Shown here: one piece after another, positions 1 through 6,779 of the stretch | Position numbering within the stretch: position 1 is the stretch's first letter | Layout: the number at the start of each line of letters is the position of its first letter | DNA from: Candidatus Omnitrophota bacterium | Lineage (GTDB): Bacteria; Omnitrophota; JACPQZ01 | Assembly: GCA_016190205.1 (NCBI GenBank) | Contig: JACPQZ010000045.1 | Span: 1-33,922, forward strand | Reading direction: 5' to 3' | Length of the DNA stretch: 33,922 bases | Program-made: the position numbers and the translations under genes | Notes under the pieces: model-generated | What the model was told of the DNA's origin: nothing | Databases searched by the model: none | The model's input: the letters and a program-made list of their open reading frames with translations, nothing else

Positions 1-1
1 C

Positions 2-637
2 TACGCCTTCGGCTCGCTCCTTGAAAAAACCGGCTCCTCGGACACCTCTTTCCGCTTCACGGGCCGGGACTGGGATGCCGAAAGCGGCCTCTACCACCTG
101 CGGGCCAGGGCGTATGACGCCCGGGTGGGGCGGTTTCTTCAGCAAGACCCCTGGCCGAGGACGCCGGGGGATCCCAGGCTCATGGCACTGCGGTACCTTT
201 CTGGGCTGGCTGATGCGAAACACCCATTGCCAGGCGCAGCACCGATTATGCTGTCAACCGATCTATTTGAAGACATCTTCACTGCCCAGTTCCAATTTTT
301 CCTCAACCCTTTGGCGTTGAATCACTATTCCTATGTTTATAATAGTCCTTTGCTCTTCAAAGATCCACTCGGGTTAGAGAGAAGCCGAGGACGCGGTTTT
401 GAAGACGCTGCCGAAATCTTCGCGCGATGGAGAGCGGCTGAGGCTATCTCATTAACGGGAATCGGTTTTGAAGCCGGCGCCATCGCTCTTCATAGAATTC
501 CTCACCCTGCGGCACAGCTACTCGCCTTTATCTTAGACCTAGCAGCTGTTGGAATGGAAGCGACAGCTGTTGACATAGCTCCTGGCATGGATTTGCCCAT
601 CGTTCCAGATGGCGATCCTGGTGACAGAAACCGGTAG
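2..637 (+). CDS. RHS/YD-repeat protein, C-terminal part (cassette 1), 5' end outside window
   Basis: The frame is open from base 2, so the N-terminal core lies off the left edge. It encodes the end of the RHS shell (YAFGSLLEKTG, then RDWDAESGLYHLRAR, then RFLQQDPWPRTP), a linker of about 50 residues, the closing motif YVYNSPLLFKDPLGLE, and a tip of about 85 residues rich in hydrophobic helix. RHS proteins build a hollow beta shell around a C-terminal toxin that starts just after the DPxG motif, so the tip from about base 375 is the candidate effector. I do not recognise its fold; its hydrophobicity would suit a membrane-acting toxin. Bases 1-175 are nearly identical to copies at 2250, 3815 and 5349. 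RGYDA reads RAYDA here through a two-base swap. Confidence 0.8.
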   Translation, partial: YAFGSLLEKTGSSDTSFRFTGRDWDAESGLYHLRARAYDARVGRFLQQDPWPRTPGDPRLMALRYLSGLADAKHPLPGAAPIMLSTDLFEDIFTAQFQFFLNPLALNHYSYVYNSPLLFKDPLGLERSRGRGFEDAAEIFARWRAAEAISLTGIGFEAGAIALHRIPHPAAQLLAFILDLAAVGMEATAVDIAPGMDLPIVPDGDPGDRNR

Positions 638-642
638 GGTTT

Positions 643-1023
643 ATGCAATATAAAACACCAAGTTATATTATGAAATATATGCTGGTGACCACTATTGTTG
701 GTGTCGTGGTCATTAGCCTTGGTTTTCGAATTTCTGTCGCAACCTCCGTTTACCTATTAATTTTTTGCCTTTCGATCAACAGTCTCCCACTGCTATGGTT
801 GTTTAAACACCATAAAGAAATAACTTCCACAAAAGATTTTTTTCGACAACTGCGCCAGACCTTCACGCCCGGACGTGTTGTTGCACTTATAACAGTTTTC
901 TTTTCTATCCCACTTGCGGGCGTTTTGTTGAGAAGCATTACTGCTCTCCCAGATAACATCCTGTCACCGATAGTGTTACTTTCGTTTGTTGCAGCATTAT
1001 ATTGCATTTTTCTCAGGAAATAG
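643..1023 (+). CDS. Four-TM hypothetical protein, candidate immunity protein for RHS cassette 1
   Basis: Starts 5 nt after the RHS stop, the usual place for an RHS immunity gene. The 126-aa product has about four hydrophobic segments (residues 12-32, 33-53, 77-97 and 104-123) with a basic loop between the second and third. It is clearly AT-richer than the RHS core, as expected for a horizontally exchanged tip/immunity pair. No family was recognised. An immunity role is inferred from position and from the hydrophobic nature of the adjoining tip. A related cassette at 5349-5699 appears to have lost this gene while keeping sequence resembling its stop-codon region. Confidence 0.55.
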   Translation: MQYKTPSYIMKYMLVTTIVGVVVISLGFRISVATSVYLLIFCLSINSLPLLWLFKHHKEITSTKDFFRQLRQTFTPGRVVALITVFFSIPLAGVLLRSITALPDNILSPIVLLSFVAALYCIFLRK

Positions 1024-1035
1024 CCGTCAGTGTAA

Positions 1036-1065
1036 GTATAAGCGGTATAAGCGGTATAAGCGGTA
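1036..1065. repeat. Short tandem repeat, 9-bp unit, three copies
   Basis: The unit GTATAAGCG is repeated exactly at 1036-1044, 1045-1053 and 1054-1062, followed by GTA. It sits between the cassette 1 partner gene and the left end of the transposase element, and its last copy runs into the CGGTACC end motif of that element. Confidence 0.8.
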
Positions 1066-1774
1066 CCTGTTCTAAACGTGCCAGGTTCACATCGTCTCAA
1101 GTGCTTCCCCCACCCAATCCTCATACGGGTCATGCAGTTTCAAAAACTCCTGATAGCGCTGTTGTCGTTCCAAGTGAGTGGAGCCTAACTCGGCATAGTA
1201 AAGATTCTCAGTTAAGACAGGATCCGGCCTTCCTAACCCATAGTAGCGAGCGCTGGACCAGGGGTAGTCCGTGGGCTGGGTGACGAGGTGAGCCTTAAGA
1301 GGATTGCGCTCGATATACCGGCCGCAATGGAGGTAGTAGCTTTCCGCCTCGATCCGGGGGCTTTTGTAACGCCCTTGAAAGAGATGGCCCATCACGTGGT
1401 ACTTTTTCTTGTACCATCTTACATATCCGAGCTGCACCGCATGCATGAACCGGACGAGGTCCGGCGCCTTCCGGATCTGCATCAAGAGGTGGTAGTGATT
1501 GCCCATGAGGCAGTAGTGAAAGATATCCGTCTTTAAGTGATCCCGGGCTTGAGTTAAGAGGGTATGGAATTGCTCAAAGTCCTCGGGGTCTTTGAAGATC
1601 TGCGTCCGGTTGTTGCCCCGGTTAAAGATATGGTAGACTCCTTCATCGGTTAATTCACGGCTCTTTCGTGGCATCGGGTATCCTCCTTTAAAGGGGGACA
1701 GTGACCCCCACCCATATAGATGCCGAAATGAGCTTCGCGATTGCATGAACCTGGCACTTTTGTAGACGGTACCG
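1061..1774. mobile_element. RAYT (Y1 transposase) element with imperfect terminal inverted repeat
   Basis: The transposase gene is bracketed by complementary ends. Left end: CGGTACC (1061-1067), 10 nt, then GTGCCAGGTTCA (1078-1089). Right end: TGAACCTGGCAC (1746-1757), 10 nt, then GGTACCG (1768-1774). The two conserved blocks match perfectly as inverted repeats at identical spacing, and the 10-nt middles match partly. No target duplication is seen, as is usual for HUH/Y1 elements. The left inverted repeat overlaps the stop codon of the transposase; the right one runs into the truncated RHS frame. Confidence 0.65.
1087..1674 (-). CDS. REP-associated tyrosine transposase (Y1_Tnp / TnpA-REP family)
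   Basis: The 195-aa product has the HUH metal site as HYH at residues 60-62 (context LMGNHYHLL) and a probable nucleophilic Tyr84 in GYVRWYKKKY, followed by the family motif GHLFQGRYKS and the ending YIERNPLKA..YPWSSARYY. These are single-strand DNA transposases of the IS200/RAYT group that act on palindromic REP-like ends. The start at 1674 is fixed by a strong Shine-Dalgarno sequence (TAAAGGAGGA on the minus strand, 1681-1690); the frame continues upstream to 1929, but that part overlaps RHS coding sequence and has no such site. The gene looks intact. Confidence 0.88.
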   Translation of the reverse strand: MPRKSRELTDEGVYHIFNRGNNRTQIFKDPEDFEQFHTLLTQARDHLKTDIFHYCLMGNHYHLLMQIRKAPDLVRFMHAVQLGYVRWYKKKYHVMGHLFQGRYKSPRIEAESYYLHCGRYIERNPLKAHLVTQPTDYPWSSARYYGLGRPDPVLTENLYYAELGSTHLERQQRYQEFLKLHDPYEDWVGEALETM

Positions 1775-2871
1775 TAACTTCTCCCAAACCTCAAGCCCTG
1801 CCCGTGGCCGATTCCCTTGCTCCCTTGGTGCAAGGTACCGACTATGACGAGGTGCTTGAGTGGAATCCGGGGACAGGCGAGTATCAACCTGCTGCAAACC
1901 TGGTGCCCGGCCAGGCCTACTGGCTCCATACCCTACGCCCCACGGACCTGGTCCTTACGCCTCCCGCCCAGCACGCGATTACGTACTCCTACAACGGGGA
2001 CGGGCTGCGAGTAGCCAAGACGGTGCAGGGCGTGACTACCCGGTACCTCCACGATGGCTTGGAGGTCCTGGGGGAGATCAATGGAGTGGGAACGCTTATC
2101 CAAAGCTACGTCCACGGCCCCCGGCTGGATGAAGTCCTGGCCTCCCGGGAGGCTTCAACCGGAAAGACCCTCAACCCCTTGATCGACCCCCTGGGCTCGG
2201 TGATCGCCCTGGTGGACGAAAGCCAAACCGTCCAGGCCACTTTCACCTACTACGCCTTCGGCTCGCTCCTTGAAAAAACCGGCTCCTCGGACACCTCTTT
2301 CCGCTTCACGGGCCGGGACTGGGATGCCGAAAGCGGCCTCTACCACCTGCGGGCCAGGGGCTATGACGCCCGGGTGGGGCGGTTTCTCCAGCAAGACCCC
2401 TGGCCGCGCACTCCCGCTGACCCCCGTTTGATCGCGTTACGTTACCTGGCCGGCCTGACAGCTGCCCGGCATCCGGTGCCGGGGGCAGCACGAGGCGCCT
2501 TACCAGCAAAGCACACAACCGCTCTTTCCATTGCCCAGACCGGTTTCCTCCTCAACCCCCTGGGCCTAAACGCATACCCCTATGTCACCAATAATCCTCT
2601 GAGATGGCTCGATCCGTTTGGCCTAGAGGGTAGTGCAAATACTCCGGGAGATAACGGGGACAAAGGTTATTATGCTAGTGAAGATGGAGGATTTGGAGAA
2701 GGTCACCCTGGGAGCGGAGGCGACTACGGTGGTGAGGGTGGAGGATTTGGGGGAGGGCCTGGAGGGCATGCCGGCGGAGGTGATTACGGTGGCGGGGGCG
2801 GAGGATTTGGAGAAGGTCACCCTGGGAGCGGAGGCGGCTACAGCGGTGGAGGTGGAGGATTTGGAGTATAA
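1741..2871 (+). CDS. RHS/YD-repeat protein fragment (cassette 2) with glycine-rich tip, 5' truncated
   Basis: The frame opens at 1732 inside the right end of the RAYT element. The only early start is TTG 1741 without a ribosome site, so this is probably a headless RHS gene rather than a complete one. Residues about 1-80 are a segment of unclear origin (EWNPGTGEYQP, PGQAYWLHTL). YD-repeat core follows (SYNGDGLRVAKTVQG to RGYDARVGRFLQQDP), then a linker of about 50 residues and YVTNNPLRWLDPFGLEG. The last 80 residues are a Gly-rich tail with repeated GGFGEGHPGSGG units, unlike a typical enzyme toxin. It may be a structural tip or may have expanded from a short repeat. The core from 2107 matches cassette 3 from 3672. 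Confidence 0.72.
   Translation: MHEPGTFVDGTVTSPKPQALPVADSLAPLVQGTDYDEVLEWNPGTGEYQPAANLVPGQAYWLHTLRPTDLVLTPPAQHAITYSYNGDGLRVAKTVQGVTTRYLHDGLEVLGEINGVGTLIQSYVHGPRLDEVLASREASTGKTLNPLIDPLGSVIALVDESQTVQATFTYYAFGSLLEKTGSSDTSFRFTGRDWDAESGLYHLRARGYDARVGRFLQQDPWPRTPADPRLIALRYLAGLTAARHPVPGAARGALPAKHTTALSIAQTGFLLNPLGLNAYPYVTNNPLRWLDPFGLEGSANTPGDNGDKGYYASEDGGFGEGHPGSGGDYGGEGGGFGGGPGGHAGGGDYGGGGGGFGEGHPGSGGGYSGGGGGFGV
2686..2852. repeat. Internal direct repeat encoding the glycine-rich RHS tail
   Basis: A stretch of about 50 bp beginning GGAGGATTTGGAGAAGGTCA occurs at 2686 and again at 2800, exactly 114 bp (38 codons) apart, with shorter related GGAGG/GGCGG units between. It encodes the GGFGEGHPGSGG repeats. 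The in-frame spacing suggests expansion by slippage or unequal exchange. Confidence 0.75.
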
Positions 2872-2883
2872 TACCGAATAGAT

Positions 2884-3633
2884 ATGTGGTGCCCACGCTG
2901 CCAAAAGCCAGTCATCTATTATGCTGAGCAATCTCAAGGTATGAAGGTGATCTATTGTCAGGAATGCCTTTACTCATTGTTTGCTGAACCCCTTGAGGCT
3001 GTTGAAGAATCCGCCCCTGACAAAAGTGGGTTAGAGTACATCTACTATAAAATACAAGGCGCTTCATTTAGCGAGTTAAAACAAGACATTTTCGATCGCC
3101 GGGGGCCTTTAACGTCCAATGGGCAGAGAGTCTCCTTCTACACGTGCTTCCATCTTCGGTGGAAATACGATTCCACGTATACATTGAAGCTTCAAGACAG
3201 CGATGACACAGTGGTTCTTGCTGTCGCATTCAAAAATATCGTTATTTCCATATCCCACAAGACGACCGCACCAGTTCTTGGCGATGCCGTAAAACTGCCT
3301 TCCCGAGATCTAGATTTGTGGCAGAGATATTTTGACAAGCTAAAACAACACGAGCTTGATCACGTTAGCATTTCCTCGGATTCGAAGACATTAGAGGTTC
3401 TGAAAACAGAGGTCGCCTCGATAAAGGAGGTTAAATTTGGATTTAACAATCTGCCCCCAAGGAGCAAGTCTCTGGCGGGAGATATTATCGCTTTAGCAGT
3501 TAACACTGTTGGTAACAAGTACACCTCACTGATCCAGAAGCGATATGAATTGTTTGATGAGCTGACGAAAAACGGTGAGGAAGATTACAATAAAGATGAG
3601 GTTATAAGGAAAGTGTTCGAAGCGACTATATAG
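2884..3633 (+). CDS. Zinc-ribbon protein with DUF922-like putative metalloprotease domain
   Basis: This 249-aa product starts 12 nt after the cassette 2 RHS stop, in the partner-gene slot. An N-terminal zinc ribbon has Cys pairs C3/C6 and C25/C28. The rest resembles DUF922, a predicted zinc-dependent protease family: an IYYKIQGASFSEL opening, a GP motif, the W-Y stretch LRWKYD, and a metal-binding-like HELDH at residues 156-160 following WQRYFDKLKQ. No signal peptide or TM segment is seen. Codon use is AT-richer than the RHS core. It could be a companion effector, a processing protease or an immunity protein; the sequence does not decide. DUF922 is assigned by pattern only. Confidence 0.6.
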   Translation: MWCPRCQKPVIYYAEQSQGMKVIYCQECLYSLFAEPLEAVEESAPDKSGLEYIYYKIQGASFSELKQDIFDRRGPLTSNGQRVSFYTCFHLRWKYDSTYTLKLQDSDDTVVLAVAFKNIVISISHKTTAPVLGDAVKLPSRDLDLWQRYFDKLKQHELDHVSISSDSKTLEVLKTEVASIKEVKFGFNNLPPRSKSLAGDIIALAVNTVGNKYTSLIQKRYELFDELTKNGEEDYNKDEVIRKVFEATI

Positions 3634-3634
3634 A

Positions 3635-3645
3635 GTGCCGGGCAC
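3635..3645. repeat. Short REP-like palindrome ahead of RHS cassette 3
   Basis: GTGCC-G-GGCAC is a perfect 5-bp-arm palindrome directly after the DUF922 gene and 27 nt before RHS homology resumes. It shares its GTGCC start with the ends of the RAYT element at 1061-1774 and could be a REP-type target or end remnant. Weak on its own. Confidence 0.35.
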
Positions 3646-3671
3646 CCAGGGGACAGGTCACTCTTCACACT

Positions 3672-4613
3672 TACGTCCACGGCCCCCGGCTGGATGAGGT
3701 CCTGGCCTCCCGGGAGGCTTCAACCGGGGAAACCCTCTACCCCTTGACCGACCCCCTGGGTTCGGTGATCGCCCTGGTGGACGAAAGCCAAACCGTCCAG
3801 GCCACTTTCACCTACTACGCCTTCGGCTCGCTCCTTGAAAAAACCGGCTCCGCCGACACCTCCTTCCGCTTCACGGGCCGGGACTGGGATCTCGAAAGCG
3901 GCCTCTATCACTTGCGGGCCAGGGGCTATGACGCCCGGGTGGGGAGGTTTCTCCAGCAGGACCCCTGGCCGAGGACGCCGGGGGATCCGAGGATGATCGG
4001 CTTACGTTACCTGGCCGGCCTGGCCCAAGCCCGGCACCCGGTGCCGGGGACATCGCACTTATTATTACCGGCTAGCTTGCCTTTGGTGAATGTCCACATG
4101 CAAAGAGCTTTCTTACAACGCCCCCTGGGGCTCAATTCATATCCTTTGGTCTACAATAACCCACTTAATGCTGTCGATCCTTTAGGAACAAATGGAATCG
4201 TGGTAGTAGGGGGAGGGAGTGCAGAGGCGGGGGTGGGGCCAGGGTATAGCGCGGGCGCTTACCAAAGTGGCGGTATAGGTTTTATTGGCCGTAATGTTAG
4301 GACGGCTGGGCTTTTCGGGTCTTCGGGAAGCTTTTTGAGCAATGCCCTAAGTGGCTCAGCAGGTGCGTTTGGGGGTGTGTCAGTGGGCCTTGGCTACACC
4401 ACAGCTAACTCTGTATCAGATCTAGGGGGAGCTGGCACAACGTACACACTCAACGCCTCTGCAGGGGTCTACGGCCTGACTATTCAGGTGACGGTTGGTA
4501 ATAACGGCGTAACGACGGTGACTGTATCTCCGGTCGGTATGGGTTTTGGAGTCAGCTACAGCGAAGTGCGCATCGAAACAAGCACGGTATCTTTATTTGA
4601 AAGGAAAAAATAA
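3672..4613 (+). pseudogene. Orphan RHS C-terminal cassette 3 (core end plus Gly/Ser-rich tip), no start
   Basis: Homology to cassette 2 starts abruptly at TACGTCCACGGC (3672; 2107 in cassette 2) and stays in register, with YAFGSLLEKTG 143 bp further on in both. The frame is open throughout, but only a TTG at 3744 could start it and nothing supports that, so this is a displaced RHS C-terminus. Such orphan ends are known to act as donors that swap tips by recombination with a full RHS gene. After YNNPLNAVDPLG comes a tip of about 140 residues rich in Gly, Ser, Ala and Thr with alternating hydrophobics (GGVSVGLGYTTANS, TIQVTVGNNGVTTVTVSPV), which looks like beta-rich, perhaps membrane-interacting, protein. 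No family was recognised. Confidence 0.72.
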
Positions 4614-4616
4614 AAC

Positions 4617-5309
4617 GTGGTTGAAAATTTTCCTCGATCTACCTTCATCTTTATTGTGTCGGTCGTCGGTTGTATCGTCTGGTTTTACCAATTATTGCGC
4701 GGACAGGGAACTTTTCGCTATTATGACCGCTTTAGGACCTTGTACAAGATCGAACAAGGGCAAGTAAGGATTTGCATATTACTCAAGTTTTGCATACAAA
4801 GAATCAATATATCTGACATCCAGGAAATCAAGTATTTTTCAGCGGTCCCGAACAAATTCGCAACTTGGCTTGATGCGGACCACTTGGAAAATGGGTTGTG
4901 GAGGCCCGTTGTCTACATCAAGGCGCTGGTAGGCAAGAGACGAAAACCCCGAATCTTTCTCATGACCCCTGTCGCCTTGGACATTGATGATTTCATTGAG
5001 ACCGTGAGAGAGCAAAAGCAAACCGGCAACTTCACCAATCCGGGTTGTTACAAAGCCACTTTGCCGTATCGGGAGGATATGCAACGAATTGCAGACAGAA
5101 ACGGCATATTTAAAACGATAGCTTTTCTTGTGCCGTATGGTGCAACGAGTTTAGAATTACTTTTGGCCATGTTTGCGCTAGCGGCTAGGGGAGAGATAGT
5201 CTGGTTATTGATTCCTTTCTTTTTTCTCATATCCTTTGGATCCAACTTCATAGAACTGTCTTTACAATGGCACTATCTTTTGGGAAAAAGACGTCTTGGC
5301 CATTCTTAG
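4617..5309 (+). CDS. Membrane protein of unknown family, candidate partner of RHS tip 3
   Basis: GTG start 3 nt after the cassette 3 stop, with AGGA about 11 nt upstream, so the two are coupled. The 230-aa product has one N-terminal TM segment (about residues 8-26), a soluble middle of about 130 residues with a beta-rich look reminiscent of small PH-like membrane domains, and two C-terminal TM segments (about 165-215). Position next to a beta-rich RHS tip suggests an immunity protein anchored in the inner membrane. Like the other partner genes it is AT-richer than the core. Confidence 0.5.
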   Translation: MVENFPRSTFIFIVSVVGCIVWFYQLLRGQGTFRYYDRFRTLYKIEQGQVRICILLKFCIQRINISDIQEIKYFSAVPNKFATWLDADHLENGLWRPVVYIKALVGKRRKPRIFLMTPVALDIDDFIETVREQKQTGNFTNPGCYKATLPYREDMQRIADRNGIFKTIAFLVPYGATSLELLLAMFALAARGEIVWLLIPFFFLISFGSNFIELSLQWHYLLGKRRLGHS

Positions 5310-5348
5310 CATACAGTAAAAACGAGGGCGGTTCTACGTTCTCCGACG

Positions 5349-5699
5349 CCGCCTTCGGCTCGCTCCTTGAAAAAACCGGCTCCGCCGACACCTCCTTCCG
5401 CTTCACGAGCCGGGACTGGGATGCCGAAAGCGGCCTCTACCACCTGCGGGCCAGGGGCTATGACGCCCGGGTGGGGCGGTTTCTCCAGCAAGACCCCTGG
5501 CCGAGGACGCAGAATTGGAGATGCCGTCGAAATCTATGCGCGATGGAGAGCGGCTGAGGCTATCTCATTAACGGGAATCGGTTTTGAGGCTGGTGCAATC
5601 GCGCTACATAGAATTCCTCACCCCACGGCGCAGCTACTCGCCTTTTTCCTAGACGTAGCAGCTGTTGGATCGGGAAATAGCCGCAGTGTTAATATTTAA
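5349..5699 (+). pseudogene. Degraded RHS cassette 4, frameshifted relative of cassette 1
   Basis: Core homology runs from about 5349 to 5510 and the tip resumes at once at 5511 with sequence homologous to the cassette 1 tip (ARWRAAEAISLTGIGFEAGA). The join falls at GCCGAGGACGC, an 11-mer that cassette 1 has twice, at 154-164 and 384-394. Loss of the 230 bp between them explains the structure and the frameshift (230 is not a multiple of 3). After GCTGTTGGA (5661-5669) the sequence jumps to GGAAATAGCCG (5673), which in cassette 1 is the stop region of the partner gene (1016), so that gene is gone too. No functional product is expected. Confidence 0.8.
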
Positions 5700-5763
5700 A
5701 CTGCCAAGTGCATACTGATAAGCACTGGGCATCCGGTTACCGCGGAGACAGGGCTTGTCTTAG

Positions 5764-5940
5764 TACTGCTTGGGGGCAGGGCTTGAATTGTTTGCGGCCG
5801 ATCTCGTCACCGGAGGCAAAGTGATCGGCCTGGCTCCTTACGCCAATGCCCGCACGCGAGAACCTATCATTCTACGAAGCGGCAAGACTCTCCCGCGGAT
5901 TCCATCACCTTACACCGACCCGCGTGGATGGAGGATATGA
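5764..5940 (+). pseudogene. Open tail fragment of unknown protein, possibly another RHS tip remnant
   Basis: A 58-codon stretch is open from just after an in-frame TAG (5761) to TGA at 5938-5940. It reads FAADLVTGGKVIGLAPYANA, then TREPIILRSG, and ends TDPRGWRI. It has no convincing start and overlaps the next gene start. Its place after the cassette array and directly before a membrane-protein gene is where an RHS tip tail would lie, but no homology was recognised. Confidence 0.35.
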
Positions 5941-6779
5941 AGCATAAAGAACCTTTATTGGCTGTCTTGCTGTCCGTGATTTTGCCAGGATTAGGGCAAA
6001 TCTATGCAAGTAAGATGGGCCGTGGTGTAGTTCTTATGAGTATCAGCACAATCATTCCCACTGCGCTCATCGCGTATATCCTTCATCCCGACACTAGGTT
6101 TCACGTCTTTCAATTTCTTCTTATCCCGATTGCTATTGGGTTTGCTTTCATGGTTCCCATCGATGCTTATCGATCAGCCAAATCTTGGAATATGGGTCAC
6201 AATCTTGAGCGGAAGATAACAACAGCAAAGAAGACAATTATGATCCTCAGCATATTATTCGTCCTTTTCATTTTCAATCCGATGGAAATCGTAGCGCTCG
6301 CCGTTACATACCACATAAGAGCCAATATTGCTCAGCCGTACAAAATGGCATCCGATAGCATGTGTCCTGCTTTGATGAAGGGAGACAGGTTTTTCGTTAA
6401 TAAGGCCATTTACCGCCGGTTGGAACCGCAACGTGGGGATATTGTCGTCTTCGATTATCCCGTCGACCCGAAAAGAACCTTTATCGAAAGACTTGTTGGC
6501 TTGCCTGGGGAAACTGTTGAGCTAAGAGACGGTCGTGTGGTGGTCAATGGCGTTGTCAAAACAGAGGGCAGCCTAAGCCAGTTTTATTACTACAATCAGG
6601 CGCCCTACGCTGATGAAGGACAGTTTACAACTGTTCCAGCCGATAGTTATTTCGTATTGGGGGACAACAGTGGCAACAGCATGGACAGCAGGTCCTGGGG
6701 TTTTGTTCCGAAAAAGAACCTAACGGGAAAGGCGTACAAGATTTATTGGCCGCTGGATCGGTCGGGGCCATTAGAATAA
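5928..6779 (+). CDS. lepB: Signal peptidase I homologue with multi-TM N-terminus and Glu in place of catalytic Lys
   Basis: The 283-aa product has four hydrophobic segments in residues 10-125, opening with SVILPGLGQIYASKMGRG as in small membrane domains often fused to signal peptidases. An S26 peptidase domain follows. The nucleophile motif is present (SDSMCPAL, Ser144), as are VGLPGETVELRDGRVVVNG and GDNSGNSMDSRSWG. Signal peptidase I normally uses a Ser/Lys dyad with the Lys just before the R of KRxxGLPG; here the residue is Glu187 (FIERLVGLPG, codon GAA 6486-6488). It may be inactive or use another base. Start: ATG 5928, or ATG 5937, which has GGAGG at 5930-5934 only 2 nt upstream. It sits in a partner slot of the cassette region, so it is probably not the cell's main LepB. 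Confidence 0.78.
   Translation: MEDMKHKEPLLAVLLSVILPGLGQIYASKMGRGVVLMSISTIIPTALIAYILHPDTRFHVFQFLLIPIAIGFAFMVPIDAYRSAKSWNMGHNLERKITTAKKTIMILSILFVLFIFNPMEIVALAVTYHIRANIAQPYKMASDSMCPALMKGDRFFVNKAIYRRLEPQRGDIVVFDYPVDPKRTFIERLVGLPGETVELRDGRVVVNGVVKTEGSLSQFYYYNQAPYADEGQFTTVPADSYFVLGDNSGNSMDSRSWGFVPKKNLTGKAYKIYWPLDRSGPLE

Noticed and set aside
1675-1929. N-terminal extension of the minus-strand transposase frame to 1929
   Set aside because: It overlaps RHS coding sequence and the right terminal repeat, has no ribosome site, and a strong one precedes the start at 1674.
5705-5735. Hairpin AGTGC...GCACT as a terminator after cassette 4
   Set aside because: The stem is only 5 bp and no T tract follows.
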